A stretch of 64,000 nt of DNA from Pectobacterium sp. A5351 (GTDB taxonomy: Bacteria > Pseudomonadota > Gammaproteobacteria > Enterobacterales > Enterobacteriaceae). The notes under the pieces were generated by a model. It was not told the DNA's origin, ran no database searches, and was given only the letters and a program-made list of their open reading frames with translations. The translations under genes and the position numbers were made by a program. The stretch is from positions 3,968,001 through 4,032,000 of the forward strand of contig NZ_CP116477.1 of NCBI RefSeq assembly GCF_028335745.1, written 5' to 3'. Shown piece after piece: positions 18,600 through 29,573 of the stretch; within the stretch, counting starts at the first letter, position 1, and every line of letters starts with the position of its first letter.

Positions 18600-19367
18600 C
18601 TAGGCCTGAGCGAACGCGATCACCTGCTCGGTAAAGGCATCGGGATGCGAGATAAAAGGCGCATGTGCGGCCTTTGGCATCACCACCGACGTCGAATTCG
18701 CCCACTGCTCATCCAGCAATCCAGCGACTTTGCGCGGCACCAGCCCGTCTAACGCACCATAAAGCCGCAGGAACGGCACGCCCAAGCCGGCTAACGGCTG
18801 ACGTAAATCCGCTTCACGCAATATGGCCAGTCCGCCGTTTAATACCTCGACGGACGGCATTGGCTGTTCCAGCACCACGCTTTTTAATAGTCGGGCATCC
18901 TGCCGTGCGCTCTCCGTTCCCAGCGTTTGCAGCGCCAGAAACCGCTCGACCGTACGCTGAAAATCTTCACTAAGCTGCTGCTGAAACCCCTGCAAGACGT
19001 CCGGCTTGATACCCGGCCAGCCGTCCTGTGCGCTGAAACAGGGCGACGATGCCACGGTAATCAACTTTTCCACGCGCTCAGGCGCGCGCCACGCAATCTG
19101 GCTGGCAACCAGTCCGCCCAGCGACCATCCTAGCCAGACGGCGCGTTCCGGTGCCTGCGCTAATACCTTCGCCGCCATGTCACTCAGCGACATCGGTCCA
19201 AACCCCTGACTTCTGCCATAGCCCGGCAGATCGACCCTATGCAAACGAAAATGCGGGGCGAGTCGCGCAGTAATGCTTTGCCATACCTGCGCATTCAATC
19301 CCCATCCGTGCAGCAACACAAGATCCGTATTTCCTGCGCCTTCGGTCTGCCAATACAACGCTGCCAT
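18600..19367 (-). CDS. bioH: Pimeloyl-ACP methyl ester esterase BioH
   Basis: A 255-residue alpha/beta hydrolase that removes the methyl group from pimeloyl-ACP methyl ester, ending the BioC-BioH route to the biotin side chain. The oxyanion region is [14 protein letters not shown], the nucleophile elbow is GWSLGG, the catalytic Asp is in [11 protein letters not shown] and the His is in [12 protein letters not shown]. The sequence [10 protein letters not shown] also fits the family. It is divergent from gntX with 89 bases between starts, the same pairing as in E. coli, which strengthens the call. Confidence 0.96.
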   Translation of the reverse strand: MAALYWQTEGAGNTDLVLLHGWGLNAQVWQSITARLAPHFRLHRVDLPGYGRSQGFGPMSLSDMAAKVLAQAPERAVWLGWSLGGLVASQIAWRAPERVEKLITVASSPCFSAQDGWPGIKPDVLQGFQQQLSEDFQRTVERFLALQTLGTESARQDARLLKSVVLEQPMPSVEVLNGGLAILREADLRQPLAGLGVPFLRLYGALDGLVPRKVAGLLDEQWANSTSVVMPKAAHAPFISHPDAFTEQVIAFAQA

Positions 19368-19456
19368 CAGTTATCTTCCTTCTTCAGGACACCCCTTCAC
19401 GTTTGCGTGGGGTCAATATATTTCAGGGAAAACGATCGTTATCGTTAAGGAAAACA

Positions 19457-20158
19457 ATGTTAACCATCACCGCCCGCTGCTGGCTATGTTTATTACCGCT
19501 TCATCGTAGCCAGCAAGGCATTTGCTCGTACTGCCAGCGCCATTTGCCGCGTCTGCCCGCCTGCTGCCCACGTTGTGGCTTGCCCTCCAGCGACACAACG
19601 CGTCAGTGCGGGCGCTGCCTGCAAAATCCACCGCCCTGGCAATCGCTCACCTTTATCAGCGACTATGTACCGCCGTTTAACACGCTGCTGAAACAGTTTA
19701 AGTTCCACGGTAAAACCGAGCTGGCAGCCGTGCTCGCCCGGCAGCTCTTACTGCGCTGGCAAATGACCTACCGCGATCGGAAACTCACCGGACAGGTTCC
19801 CCTGTTCCGCCCTGACCGTCTGTTCACCGTTCCCCTGCACCGAAACCGCCAGTGGCATCGTGGCTTCGACCAGACCGCGTTGCTCGCCCGTCCTCTCGCC
19901 CGCTGGTTAAACTGTGCTTACGAGCCCCGCGCATTGCAGCGCATCCGGCGCACGCCGCTACAGCAAACGCTCAGCGCCAGCGCGCGGCGGCGCAACCTAC
20001 GGGGCGCATTCTCGTGTGACATTTCGCTATCCGGGCAACAGGTGGTGTTACTGGATGATGTGGTCACGACGGGCAGTACCGCCGCTGAAATCAGCAGGCT
20101 GCTGCTGGCTCAAGGTGCGGCGGGCGTTCAGGTCTGGTGTGTGTGCCGCACCTTGTAG
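19457..20158 (+). CDS. gntX: GntX/ComFC-family phosphoribosyltransferase-like protein
   Basis: A 233-residue protein with paired Cys motifs (CWLCLLPL, CSYCQRHLPRLPACCPRCG, CGRCLQNPPPW) likely to bind zinc. A phosphoribosyltransferase-type domain follows, ending in VVLLDDVVTTGSTAAEI, the PRPP loop. It belongs to the ComF/GntX family linked with DNA uptake and use of DNA as nutrient. The start at 19457 (MLTITARCWLC) has AAGGA eight bases upstream and matches homologues; an open frame runs further upstream. It lies between bioH and nfuA as in E. coli. Confidence 0.92.
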   Translation: MLTITARCWLCLLPLHRSQQGICSYCQRHLPRLPACCPRCGLPSSDTTRQCGRCLQNPPPWQSLTFISDYVPPFNTLLKQFKFHGKTELAAVLARQLLLRWQMTYRDRKLTGQVPLFRPDRLFTVPLHRNRQWHRGFDQTALLARPLARWLNCAYEPRALQRIRRTPLQQTLSASARRRNLRGAFSCDISLSGQQVVLLDDVVTTGSTAAEISRLLLAQGAAGVQVWCVCRTL

Positions 20159-20218
20159 TTGGGGGGAGGATGGGCGTATTATAACCGACAAGTGCAGTCA
20201 ACTATTGAGCTTACTATT

Positions 20219-20794
20219 ATGATCCGTATTACCGATGCTGCTCAGGAGCATTTCCTAAAACTGTTGGCAAAACAGGAAGAAGGCACACAGATTCGCGTAT
20301 TTGTTATCAATCCAGGTACGCCAAACGCCGAGTGCGGTGTCTCGTATTGTCCGCCGGATGCCGTAGAAGCGAGCGATACCGTACTGAAGTTTGAAAAGAT
20401 TTCCGCTTACGTAGACGAACTCAGCGCACCTTATCTGGAAGACGCTGAAATCGACTTCGTAACTGACCAGTTAGGTTCTCAGCTCACGCTGAAAGCGCCA
20501 AACGCCAAAATGCGTAAAGTGGACGACAGCGCCCCGCTGATGGAACGCGTTGAGTATGTACTGCAATCGCAGATCAACCCACAGCTGGCTGGCCACGGCG
20601 GCCGCGTGACGCTGATGGAAATTACCGATGACGGCATGGCGATTCTGCAATTTGGCGGTGGCTGTAACGGCTGTTCAATGGTCGACTACACGCTGAAAGA
20701 AGGGATCGAGAAAGAGCTGCTGGAAAAATTCCCTGAGCTGAAAGGCGTGAGAGATCTCACCGAGCACCAGCGCGGCGAACACTCCTACTATTAA
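20219..20794 (+). CDS. nfuA: Fe-S cluster carrier NfuA
   Basis: A 191-residue scaffold/carrier that delivers [4Fe-4S] clusters to client enzymes under iron or oxidative stress. The N-terminal A-type-like domain begins [20 protein letters not shown] and the C-terminal Nfu domain has the cluster-binding [11 protein letters not shown]. The end [10 protein letters not shown] is diagnostic. The start at 20219 matches the E. coli protein and the upstream frame extension is discarded. A TATTAT box 42 bases before the start may be its own -10 element. Confidence 0.98.
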   Translation: MIRITDAAQEHFLKLLAKQEEGTQIRVFVINPGTPNAECGVSYCPPDAVEASDTVLKFEKISAYVDELSAPYLEDAEIDFVTDQLGSQLTLKAPNAKMRKVDDSAPLMERVEYVLQSQINPQLAGHGGRVTLMEITDDGMAILQFGGGCNGCSMVDYTLKEGIEKELLEKFPELKGVRDLTEHQRGEHSYY

Positions 20795-20819
20795 TCCCCT
20801 CTCCTGCTGATTTATTTCT

Positions 20820-20846
20820 TATTCCTCCCCAACTCGGGGGAGGAAT
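20820..20846. terminator. Bidirectional hairpin between nfuA and malQ
   Basis: ATTCCTCCCC and CGGGGGAGGAAT pair around a four-base loop between two convergent genes. There is no clear T run on either strand. Confidence 0.5.
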
Positions 20847-20863
20847 CATTGTCATTCCGTGAT

Positions 20864-22948
20864 TTAGGCTTTCTGCGTTTTCATTGGTGCGCCACGGCGC
20901 AAATCCATATCCCGAACCAGCCGTTCAAGGCAGCGGTCAGCGAAGATCGACTCCAGCGGGCGCGTAAGTTTGCGCCGCCAGTTGGGGTATTCACGATTGG
21001 TACCCGGCACATTGACCGGCGTCGCCATATCCAGCCAGTCTTCCAGTTGGAACCCGACCAATGCGCTTGCGCTATCGGCAACATACCGATGAACACCGCG
21101 ACTCAGCGGCGCACCCATCGTCGTCAGCGCCGAGTTACGCCCCACCCGCTGCGGCAATAGCCCGAATTCGTGCAACGCGTTAAGCAGCCCCTGTTTCGCC
21201 TTCTCACGCTGCTGCATTTGTTCTTGCAGTAACGCCTCCGTCGGGTACAGCCCCAATTCCCGCCCCAGCGATAAATCCACGGTTTGCCAGTAGCCGCGCA
21301 GCGTCGGGAGATCGTGCGTGGTGATCGTTGTCATCGCCTGACGTGGGTAATCTTCCGGTGCGCGGAAATGGTTCTCCTCATCCTTTTCAAAGAACAGCAC
21401 CTTGTAAGAATAGATACCGTAGTCATGCAGCTTGCTGACAATTTCCGGCGGCACCGTGCCTAAATCCTCGCCGATAATCAGGCAGCGATGGCGCTGACTT
21501 TCCAGCGCCAGCACCGCCAGCAGATCGTCAACCGGATAATGTACGTAAGCCCCGTTGCCTGCTGTCTCCGCCTTGGGGATCCACCACAGGCGCAAGAGCG
21601 CCATCACGTGATCAAGTCGCAGCGCACCACAGTGCGCCATGTTACTGCGCAGTACGTCGATAAACGGCTGATAGCCGCGCAGCTGCATCATGGTGGGGTT
21701 CATCGGCGCGAGCTGCCAGTCTTGTCCCTGTGGTCCAAGCGGATCCGGCGGTGCACCGATAGAGGCATCAAGGCAATAGAGCTGCCGTTCATCCCAGGTT
21801 TCCGCGCCGCCCTGTGCGACCCCAACGGCTAAATCGCGATACAGACCGAGCGGCAGGCCAAGCTGTTTACTGTGCGCGTAACACTCTGCAAGTTGCTCAT
21901 GCGCCACCCATTGCAGCCAGCTGTAAAACGTAATCTCATCGCTGTGTTCACGGCGGAATGATTTCACGGCCTCACTGTGCACGTCATGGTAACGGGCAGG
22001 CCATTGGTGCCAGTCTGCGTAATTCTCGCCCTGCTTTTTCAGGTAGGCCTGCAACGCATCAAACGTCGCCTGAAGTTGCAGGCTCTGCCCGCCGCTGACG
22101 ACAAACTGGCGAAAGGCGCTAATACGCGGGTCCAGCGCGCTGCGGGTCGTAAAGTAGCGGAAAGCCATCCGTAAGGCGGTCAGTTTAAGGGCTGTCACTG
22201 GTTCATAATCGACCCAGCGCCCTCCCCGTAACGCGGCAACCGCGCTTTGTGTATCCTCACGGTGCCACCATGCCTGCGCTTCCTCGCTCTGCTGAAAATC
22301 ATCAATGCGATTCACGTCGATATAAATGATGTTCAGCCAGTGTCGGGAGGAAGGACTGTAAGGACTGGCGGCTTCTGGCTGTGCGGGATACAGCGAATGC
22401 AGCGGGTTCAGCCCCACAAAGGCACCGCCGCGTCGGGCAATCTGCTCCACCAGTTGGCGCAGGTCGCCAAAATCCCCGACGCCCCAGTTATTCTGCGAGC
22501 GCAGGGTATAAAGCTGGACGGTAACGCCCCACCAGCGTTTTCCCTGCTGTAAGGCTTCGGGCTCATAGCAGCGGTGCGGCGCGACAATAATCCGGCAGCT
22601 CCAGCGCTGGTCGGCCTGCGTCAGCGTCAGGTAGTGATAACCCAGCGGCAGCACGCCCGGCAACGCCAGCGTTGATCCACCCGTTATCTGTCCTTGAATT
22701 TGACCGCCGTTTTCATACATCAGCGTCCAGAGGAATTCACCGTGACCAGCAAGCTCGATGATCGCATCCCGCCCTTGCAAAAAGACACGAACAGGCGGCA
22801 AAGGCGCATTGCCGCTATCAGAAACGTCCATCATTGCCTGAATCTGGTTTCTGATTGCGGCCGCAACAATGTGCTCTTTGCCATAGGCATCGGTATAGCT
22901 TTCCGCAATGCCTGTCTGCTGGCTTGCCAGTTTATCCACCTTGAACAC
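20864..22948 (-). CDS. malQ: 4-alpha-glucanotransferase (amylomaltase)
   Basis: A 694-residue cytoplasmic GH77 enzyme that transfers maltosyl or longer glucan units between maltodextrins, releasing glucose. Hallmarks are YTLRSQNNWGVGDFGDL, ASPYSPSSRHWLN, LRLDHVMALLRLWWIP (nucleophile Asp), IIGEDLGTVPPEI (acid/base Glu) and TTHDLPTLRGYW. The start appears to be GTG 22948 with AAGGAG close upstream; GTG 22939 is an alternative. It follows malP by 12 bases, forming malPQ. In E. coli this operon is activated by MalT, but no malT is adjacent here. Confidence 0.96.
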   Translation of the reverse strand: MFKVDKLASQQTGIAESYTDAYGKEHIVAAAIRNQIQAMMDVSDSGNAPLPPVRVFLQGRDAIIELAGHGEFLWTLMYENGGQIQGQITGGSTLALPGVLPLGYHYLTLTQADQRWSCRIIVAPHRCYEPEALQQGKRWWGVTVQLYTLRSQNNWGVGDFGDLRQLVEQIARRGGAFVGLNPLHSLYPAQPEAASPYSPSSRHWLNIIYIDVNRIDDFQQSEEAQAWWHREDTQSAVAALRGGRWVDYEPVTALKLTALRMAFRYFTTRSALDPRISAFRQFVVSGGQSLQLQATFDALQAYLKKQGENYADWHQWPARYHDVHSEAVKSFRREHSDEITFYSWLQWVAHEQLAECYAHSKQLGLPLGLYRDLAVGVAQGGAETWDERQLYCLDASIGAPPDPLGPQGQDWQLAPMNPTMMQLRGYQPFIDVLRSNMAHCGALRLDHVMALLRLWWIPKAETAGNGAYVHYPVDDLLAVLALESQRHRCLIIGEDLGTVPPEIVSKLHDYGIYSYKVLFFEKDEENHFRAPEDYPRQAMTTITTHDLPTLRGYWQTVDLSLGRELGLYPTEALLQEQMQQREKAKQGLLNALHEFGLLPQRVGRNSALTTMGAPLSRGVHRYVADSASALVGFQLEDWLDMATPVNVPGTNREYPNWRRKLTRPLESIFADRCLERLVRDMDLRRGAPMKTQKA

Positions 22949-22960
22949 CCTCTCCTTTTC

Positions 22961-25483
22961 CTAACGATGCGCCTGCCAAATGCGCGTCTGGTAATCATGG
23001 ATCGCCCGGTCCGAACTGAACATCCCCATTTTGGCGGTATTCAGCACACAGCGGCGCGTCCATTCATCCGGCTCACGGTAAAGCGCATCAACACGCTGTT
23101 GCACCTCGCAGTACGGTGCAAAATCGGCCATTAACATATAGGGATCGCCCAGCTTCAGCAGGCTATCCAACAACGGGGCGAACGCGTTTTTATCCCCCTG
23201 ACTGAACGCGCCGCTCGCAAGCTCATTCAGCACTTCACGCAGCAGCGGCGTCACGGCAAGGTAGTCAGACGGCTCATAGCCCTGCGCCTGCAACGCTTTT
23301 ACCTGTTCAACGGTGTGGCCGAAAATGAACAGATTGTCTTCACCGACCTGCTGCGCCATTTCTACATTCGCCCCGTCCAACGTGCCAACGGTCAGCGCAC
23401 CGTTCAGCGCCAGCTTCATATTGCCCGTGCCAGACGCCTCTTTGCCTGCTGTTGAAATCTGCTCAGACACATCTGCGGCAGGAATCATCCGTTCAGCCAG
23501 CGAGACGCGATAGTCCGGCGGGAAGACGACCTTCAGGCGATCGCTAACACGGCGATCCTGATTAATGACCGCAGCAACCCGGTTAATGGCGTAAATGATG
23601 TTTTTCGCTAATACATAGCCCGGTGCCGCTTTGGCACCGAACAAAAAGACGTGCGGCACTATATCCAGATGCGGATTGTCACGCAATTGACGATATAGCG
23701 CGAGAATATGCAGCAGATTCAAATGTTGGCGTTTGTACTCATGCAATCGCTTGATTTGCACATCAAACAGCGCCTGCGGATCGATGACGATGTCGTACTG
23801 CTGGCGCAGGTAGGTCACCAGTTGCGTTTTATTATCAGCTTTGATTTGTCGATAACGCTCACGAAAACCGGCATCGTCAGCATAGGGCTCCAGCCCGCGC
23901 AACGCGGGCAAATCATTTACCCACGGCGTGTGAAGCGTATCGTCGATCAGCGCGGACAGCGCCGGGTTACACTGTTTTAGCCAGCGACGTGGCGTAATGC
24001 CGTTGGTGACGTTATGGAATTTGGTCGGCCACAACTGGTGGTATTCAGGGAACAGATCTTTCACCACCAGTTCCGAGTGCAGCGCGGCCACGCCGTTGAC
24101 CGCAAAGCAACTGACGACGCACAGGTTTGCCATGCGAATCTGGCGCTGATGGCGGATGGCAAGCTTCGCCCACACCTGCCGATCGCCAGGCCACTTGTCC
24201 TCGACCTGCGCCTTAAACTGGGTATCAATTTGCCGAATGATAGACAGGTGACGCGGCAGCAGACGGCCAAACAGCCGTTCGTCCCAGCGCTCAAGCGCTT
24301 CCGGCATCAGTGTATGGTTGGTATAAGCGAAGGTGCGTCCGGTTATCAACCAGGCTTCATCCCACGGTATCTGATGCTCATCCAGCAGCAGCCGCATCAG
24401 TTCAGGGATCGCCAGCGTCGGATGAGTATCATTAAGCTGGATGACTTCGTAATCCGGCAGCGTGGACAGTGCGCGCCCCGCCTTAAGATGGCGACGCAAA
24501 ATATCGGCCACCGAACAGGCACAGTGGAAATACTGCTGCATCAGGCGCAGGCGTTTGCCCGCCGCATGATTGTCATTCGGATACAGCACGCTGGTCAGGC
24601 TGCTGGCGGAAATGCCCGCCTGGGCCGCACGCAGGTAATGCCCTTCGTTGAATAGCGTCAAATCAAATGGATCGCGATGCGTCGCGCGCCACAGACGCAG
24701 CGGCTGCGCGGCGCCGTTGTGATAGCCAATCACCGGCAGGTCACAGGCTTCGCCTCTGAAAACGGTATCCGGCAGCCAGCGCAGGGTGCCGTCCGTCTGG
24801 GGTTGCAGACGCCCGCCAAACCCGACATCCACCGCCAGTTCCGCGCGCGGTACAAACCACGGATAGGTGTCGCGCTGCCAGTCATCCGCCGTTTCCTGCT
24901 GCTGTTCTTGGGCGAAGTGCTGACGGAACAGGCCATACTGATAGTTGAGACCATACCCCGTGGCGGGCTGCCCCACCGTTGCCATCGAATCCAGAAAGCA
25001 GGACGCCAGTCGGCCTAATCCACCGTTGCCTAAACCCGGATCGGTTTCCTGCTCCAGAATATCGCTCAGGTTCAGCCCCTGCTCAGCCAGCGCGGCGGCA
25101 ACGGCGTCATACCATCCCAGATTAATCAGGTTGTTGCCCGTCAGACGTCCAGGCAGAAACTCCATCGACAGGTAGTTCACATGGCGTTGCGGCGTATTGG
25201 TCGAGGAAGACGTGGGCGATGCAGTATGCATCAGCAATTGTTCAGACAGCGCAAGGCTGACGGCGCGCCAGCACTGCACTGGCGTCATCGCATTAAGCGA
25301 GGTGACGCCAGCAAGCCGCTGCTGACGAAGCAGCGCGGCGGTAAATTCTGCGGTATCAAAAGCGATGGGGGGATAAGCGGAGGAAACGGGCTGCGTGAAA
25401 GCCTCTGGCTTTTTTGCCGCCGCTGAACGTGTTGACGAGCCTGATCGCTTTGCAGAACCCGGCTTTCTTGAAGAATCTGACAT
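22961..25483 (-). CDS. malP: Maltodextrin phosphorylase
   Basis: An 840-residue GT35 alpha-glucan phosphorylase that cleaves maltodextrins with phosphate to glucose-1-phosphate. The pyridoxal-phosphate Lys is in [19 protein letters not shown]. Other blocks are [32 protein letters not shown] and [20 protein letters not shown]. The start is ATG 25483, because GGAGGAGG lies just upstream; the in-frame ATG at 25507 lacks this. About 45 N-terminal residues are rich in Ser, Lys and Ala ([20 protein letters not shown]), an extension not usual for E. coli MalP (797 residues). Only 42 bases separate it from glpR, so it may be cotranscribed with glpEGR. Confidence 0.94.
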   Translation of the reverse strand: MSDSSRKPGSAKRSGSSTRSAAAKKPEAFTQPVSSAYPPIAFDTAEFTAALLRQQRLAGVTSLNAMTPVQCWRAVSLALSEQLLMHTASPTSSSTNTPQRHVNYLSMEFLPGRLTGNNLINLGWYDAVAAALAEQGLNLSDILEQETDPGLGNGGLGRLASCFLDSMATVGQPATGYGLNYQYGLFRQHFAQEQQQETADDWQRDTYPWFVPRAELAVDVGFGGRLQPQTDGTLRWLPDTVFRGEACDLPVIGYHNGAAQPLRLWRATHRDPFDLTLFNEGHYLRAAQAGISASSLTSVLYPNDNHAAGKRLRLMQQYFHCACSVADILRRHLKAGRALSTLPDYEVIQLNDTHPTLAIPELMRLLLDEHQIPWDEAWLITGRTFAYTNHTLMPEALERWDERLFGRLLPRHLSIIRQIDTQFKAQVEDKWPGDRQVWAKLAIRHQRQIRMANLCVVSCFAVNGVAALHSELVVKDLFPEYHQLWPTKFHNVTNGITPRRWLKQCNPALSALIDDTLHTPWVNDLPALRGLEPYADDAGFRERYRQIKADNKTQLVTYLRQQYDIVIDPQALFDVQIKRLHEYKRQHLNLLHILALYRQLRDNPHLDIVPHVFLFGAKAAPGYVLAKNIIYAINRVAAVINQDRRVSDRLKVVFPPDYRVSLAERMIPAADVSEQISTAGKEASGTGNMKLALNGALTVGTLDGANVEMAQQVGEDNLFIFGHTVEQVKALQAQGYEPSDYLAVTPLLREVLNELASGAFSQGDKNAFAPLLDSLLKLGDPYMLMADFAPYCEVQQRVDALYREPDEWTRRCVLNTAKMGMFSSDRAIHDYQTRIWQAHR

Positions 25484-25525
25484 CGTGCCTCCTCCGTTGT
25501 CCGTCATGGAAAAGGCACATCGGGT

Positions 25526-26284
25526 TCAACACAACTCCAACTGTACCTTATGTTGTTCAATGATTTTCAGTACGCTGGGCGGTGGTGACTGATCGGTAAA
25601 AAGATAGTCGATCAAATCCATGTTGCCCAAATTCACCATCGCATTACGGCCAAACTTGGAATGATCCGTCACCAGCATGACGCAGCGAGAATTTTCAATA
25701 ATCGCCCGTTTTGTGCGCACTTCATGGTAATCAAACTCCAGTAATGACCCATCCATGTCAATACCGCTGATGCCCAAAATGCCGAAATCCAGGCGGAACT
25801 GAGAGATAAAATCCAGCGTCGCCTCACCCATGATACCGCCATCACGGGTGCGCACTTCGCCACCAGCCAGAATCAGGCGAAAATCCTCTTTTGCCGTCAG
25901 CAGCGTTGCCACGTTCAGGTTATTGGTCACCACGCGCAGATCCTTATGCTGCATGAGCGCATAGGCCACCGCTTCAGGCGTGGTGCCGATATCGATAAAC
26001 AAGGTGGCACCGTCTGGAATCTGGCTCGCCACCCGACGGGCAATGCGCGCTTTTTCGTCCGACCACATCATTTTGCGGTCATGGTAGGCCGTATTCACTG
26101 AACTGGACGGCAAGGCCGCGCCGCCGTGGTGGCGATGGATTTTATTCTGTTCGGCCAGATCGTTCAGATCGCGACGGATGGTCTGCGGGCTCACCGCAAA
26201 ATGATCCACCAGCTCTTCAGTACTGACATACCCCTGCCGACGCACCAGTTCAATAATGGCGTCATGCCGTTGTGTCTGCTTCAC
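25526..26284 (-). CDS. glpR: Glycerol-3-phosphate regulon repressor GlpR
   Basis: A 252-residue DeoR-family repressor inactivated by glycerol-3-phosphate. The N-terminal helix-turn-helix is GYVSTEELVDHFAVSPQTIR, followed by RHHGGAALPSSSVNT and the sugar-phosphate sensor domain (LFIDIGTTPEAVAYAL, VTNNLNVA, GEATLDFISQFRLDFGILGI). Translation begins with GTG 26284 preceded by GGGGAT. It is the third gene of glpEGR. Candidate operators are visible upstream of glpD and in the glpA-glpT gap, all in this window. Directly downstream comes malP. Confidence 0.97.
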   Translation of the reverse strand: MKQTQRHDAIIELVRRQGYVSTEELVDHFAVSPQTIRRDLNDLAEQNKIHRHHGGAALPSSSVNTAYHDRKMMWSDEKARIARRVASQIPDGATLFIDIGTTPEAVAYALMQHKDLRVVTNNLNVATLLTAKEDFRLILAGGEVRTRDGGIMGEATLDFISQFRLDFGILGISGIDMDGSLLEFDYHEVRTKRAIIENSRCVMLVTDHSKFGRNAMVNLGNMDLIDYLFTDQSPPPSVLKIIEQHKVQLELC

Positions 26285-26308
26285 ATTTATCCCCTAAGAC
26301 GCCCCGGT

Positions 26309-27142
26309 TTACCGGGGGTTGGTTTTATTATACGTGTCCCAAAAGGCCATCAATAGCCCGACAATCAGCCCAGCCACATGCGCCGCATTGGCGATCGACA
26401 TGCCTAAAATATCGAAATATCCGGCGACCAGCCACAGTAAAGCGAAAGCCATCAGACTACGCGGCATAGATAAGTAGCCGTCAGGCTCCCTTTCCCCTCG
26501 CAGCCAGACATAGCCCATCAGGGCATAAACGACGCCAGACAGGCCGCCAAAATACGTGCCGCTGAACCAGGACTGCGCCCAGCCGCTGACCAGCGCGGAA
26601 ACCAGCGTGATGACCAGCAGCTTGCCGGTCCCCAACACTTTTTCAACCGGTCCCCCCAGATACCACCACCACATCAGATTGAACAAAATGTGCAGCAGGG
26701 AAAAGTGCAACAAAGCATGACTGAACCAGCGCCACAGCTCCAGTTGCTGCCCCTCAGCCGGAAATGCCAGCCACGTCATCACGCTCTCATAGCCTGAAAT
26801 CTGCATCAGGATAAACACCGCAATCGTCACGACCATCACGGATAGCGTCAGCGGCCCTGCCTTTTGTTTCAGCGTTTGCAGGTAAGAGTAGCGTTGGTAT
26901 TGAATACCGGTGTCCATCGATCCCGTTTGCCAACTGGCCGCCAGATAACGCGGGTTTGTCGGGTCGCGCAGAAAAATCTCCAGCGCTTCCTGAACCTTGC
27001 TCAGTTGGGTTTCATCCTCCAGCCACAGCTCAGCTTCATGCCCCTGAGGCCGCATTTCCAGATGGACCTGCTGTGTACGCATGTAATCAACAAATGCCTG
27101 AGCCAGACGCGGATTGGAGAGAGCAATAACGCGAGTCATCAT
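26309..27142 (-). CDS. glpG: Rhomboid intramembrane serine protease GlpG
   Basis: A 277-residue inner-membrane protease that cleaves substrates within the bilayer. A ~90-residue cytoplasmic domain precedes six membrane helices. The catalytic Ser is in [16 protein letters not shown] and the His in [33 protein letters not shown] carries the conserved His/Asn oxyanion region. It starts [20 protein letters not shown], where ATG 27139 is also possible. It lies between glpE and glpR in the conserved glpEGR order. Confidence 0.97.
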   Translation of the reverse strand: MMTRVIALSNPRLAQAFVDYMRTQQVHLEMRPQGHEAELWLEDETQLSKVQEALEIFLRDPTNPRYLAASWQTGSMDTGIQYQRYSYLQTLKQKAGPLTLSVMVVTIAVFILMQISGYESVMTWLAFPAEGQQLELWRWFSHALLHFSLLHILFNLMWWWYLGGPVEKVLGTGKLLVITLVSALVSGWAQSWFSGTYFGGLSGVVYALMGYVWLRGEREPDGYLSMPRSLMAFALLWLVAGYFDILGMSIANAAHVAGLIVGLLMAFWDTYNKTNPR

Positions 27143-27210
27143 AGCGGGAAGCGCCAGTGAGTAGGTTGAGTTAGGAACATGATAATAAAGGTTCTTTAAT
27201 CGTCATGCGA

Positions 27211-27585
<375 letters not shown>

Positions 27586-27705
27586 TCATTGTAACCCGCC
27601 TTCGGTGGCATAAAACCTATATGATTATAAGGTTATTTATAAAAACAGTGCTTCACTAACGTGAAGCGTGACGACAAAGCAGCACAATCCCAGCCCAATA
27701 CCCTA

Positions 27706-27809
27706 ATGCCGATCGTTTAAGCATCGGGATACACGGGGCGACCACAGGGGTGAGGCCTCCCTGCGGGAACCTCCCTCTGTGTTTCCCCTAATAACGGGCT
27801 TAAGTGACC
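27706..27809 (+). repeat. Dispersed hairpin repeat, copy 3
   Basis: Nearly identical to copy 1 (2126-2228) over the whole length, differing at a few bases such as a one-base insertion in GGCCTCCCTGCGGG. It lies between the divergent glpE and glpD. Confidence 0.85.
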
Positions 27810-27837
27810 AGTATTAGCCCAATAACCCTTATTTTAA

Positions 27838-27853
27838 TGTGACAATTATCATC
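27838..27853 (+). promoter_or_regulatory. Possible CRP site upstream of glpD
   Basis: TGTGA-CAATTA-TCATC resembles the CRP consensus in its left half and partly in its right half. Cyclic-AMP control of glpD is known in E. coli. Confidence 0.45.
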
Positions 27854-27909
27854 ATATTGTTAGCTTCATCACGCATAAATGTTTTTATTTGGTTAACCAT
27901 TGGCTGATT

Positions 27910-27949
27910 TGTTTGTTTTCGATTATTATAATGCTCGAAAACGAACATT
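27910..27949 (+). promoter_or_regulatory. GlpR operator region of glpD
   Basis: AATGCTCGAAAACGAACATT (27930-27949) is close to the GlpR operator consensus AATGTTCG-WWAW-CGAACATT. The adjacent upstream TTTGTTTTCGATTATTATAA is a weaker second site. Both lie just before the ribosome-binding site. Confidence 0.7.
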
Positions 27950-27978
27950 TTGATTTATTCGAGGGTGGAGGAAGAAAC

Positions 27979-29481
27979 GTGGAAACCAAAGATCTCATCG
28001 TTATCGGCGGCGGAATTAACGGTGCAGGCATCGCCGCAGATGCGGCTGGGCGGGGGTTATCAGTCCTGTTGTTAGAAGCGCAGGATCTTGCCTGTGCCAC
28101 GTCCTCCGCCAGCTCCAAGCTGATTCACGGTGGCCTGCGTTACCTTGAGCACTATGAATTTCGTTTGGTCAGCGAAGCGCTGTCTGAGCGCGAAACGCTG
28201 CTGAAAATGGCCCCGCACATTATTTTCCCGATGCGCTTTCGTTTGCCTCATCAACCGCACCTGCGCCCGGCCTGGATGATTCGCATCGGTCTGTTCATGT
28301 ACGACAATATTGGCAAACGCGTCAGCCTGCCAGCCAGTAAAGGATTGAAATTCGGCGCGGATTCCGTGCTTAAGCCTGAATTGAAGCAGGGCTTTGAATA
28401 TTCGGACTGCTGGGTGGACGATGCGCGTCTGGTGGTGTTAAACGCGCAGGAAGTGACAAAACGCGGCGGTGAAGTCCGTACCCGCACCAAAGTCACCCGC
28501 GCACGCCGTGAGCAAGGCGTATGGATTGTGGATGCGGTCGACTCACTGACCGGTGAAACTTTCACCTGGCGCGCCAAAGGTCTGGTTAACGCCACCGGCC
28601 CGTGGGTGAAAGAATTCTTTGATGACGGCCTGCAACTGAAATCGCCTTACGGCATCCGTTTGATCAAAGGCAGCCACATCGTGGTGCCAAAAGTCCACAA
28701 CCAGCCGCAGGCGTATATTCTGCAAAACAAAGATCACCGTATTGTGTTCGTGATCCCGTGGCAAGACGATTACTCGATCATCGGCACGACCGACGTGGAA
28801 TATAAAGGCAATCCGCACGATGTGAAGATCGACGATAACGAAGTCGGCTACCTGCTGGATGTGTATAACGACCATTTCAAACAGCAGTTGACGCGTGACG
28901 ACATCGTCTGGACTTACTCCGGTGTGCGTCCGCTCTGCGATGACGAGTCTGATTCTCCGCAGGCGATTACCCGTGATTACACGCTGTCTGTCGATGATGA
29001 TAACGGTCAGGCTCCACTGCTTTCCGTGTTTGGCGGCAAACTGACGACGTACCGTAAGCTGGCAGAGCACGCGCTGGAGAAGCTGCACAAATACTATCCA
29101 CAAGCGGGTAAAGCCTGGACGAAAGATGCAGTATTGCCGGGTGGTGATATCGCTGGCACGCGTGATGACTATGCCGCTGCGCTGCGTCGTCGCTTCAACC
29201 TGCCGGAATCACTGACGCGCCGTTACAGCCGCACTTACGGTTCAAACAGCGAACTGATTCTGGCAAACGTGAAAGGCCTTGGCGATCTGGGTGAAGATTT
29301 CGGTCATGACCTGTACGAAGCGGAACTGCGCTATCTGGTCGAGAAAGAATGGGCCGTCACGCTGGACGACGTCATCTGGCGCCGCACCAAGCTGGGCATG
29401 CGCTTCGATGACGCCCAGAAACAACGCATCAGCGACTGGTTAGCCAGCCACCGCCAACAGCAAATGGCCAAAGCGGGTTAA
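27979..29481 (+). CDS. glpD: Aerobic glycerol-3-phosphate dehydrogenase
   Basis: A 500-residue FAD enzyme on the inner membrane that oxidises glycerol-3-phosphate to dihydroxyacetone phosphate and passes electrons to ubiquinone. The dinucleotide-binding motif is LIVIGGGINGAGIAADAAGR. Other signatures are SSKLIHGGLRYLEHYEFRLV and VWTYSGVRPLCDDESDSPQA. The true start is GTG 27979 (VETKDLIVIGGG), with GGAGGAAG just upstream; the longer open frame from 27889 covers the operator and is not coding. It is divergent from glpEGR and followed by a strong terminator. Confidence 0.97.
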   Translation: METKDLIVIGGGINGAGIAADAAGRGLSVLLLEAQDLACATSSASSKLIHGGLRYLEHYEFRLVSEALSERETLLKMAPHIIFPMRFRLPHQPHLRPAWMIRIGLFMYDNIGKRVSLPASKGLKFGADSVLKPELKQGFEYSDCWVDDARLVVLNAQEVTKRGGEVRTRTKVTRARREQGVWIVDAVDSLTGETFTWRAKGLVNATGPWVKEFFDDGLQLKSPYGIRLIKGSHIVVPKVHNQPQAYILQNKDHRIVFVIPWQDDYSIIGTTDVEYKGNPHDVKIDDNEVGYLLDVYNDHFKQQLTRDDIVWTYSGVRPLCDDESDSPQAITRDYTLSVDDDNGQAPLLSVFGGKLTTYRKLAEHALEKLHKYYPQAGKAWTKDAVLPGGDIAGTRDDYAAALRRRFNLPESLTRRYSRTYGSNSELILANVKGLGDLGEDFGHDLYEAELRYLVEKEWAVTLDDVIWRRTKLGMRFDDAQKQRISDWLASHRQQQMAKAG

Positions 29482-29520
29482 TCAGCAGTTACCGCAAGCG
29501 CCTTTTACTGCCAAAAATAC

Positions 29521-29556
29521 AAAAGCGCCATAGGCAAAAACCTACGGCGCTTTTTC
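29521..29556. terminator. Intrinsic terminator between glpD and glgP
   Basis: AAAAGCGCCATAGG - loop - CCTACGGCGCTTTTT forms an A/T-flanked hairpin that can stop transcription from both convergent sides. Confidence 0.88.
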
Positions 29557-29573
29557 ATATCACCCTCATGCAA

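Noticed and set aside
24014..24655. Long plus-strand frames opposite malP, and similarly 30504-31193 opposite glgP
   Set aside because: Both lie within conserved phosphorylase genes and show no family features.
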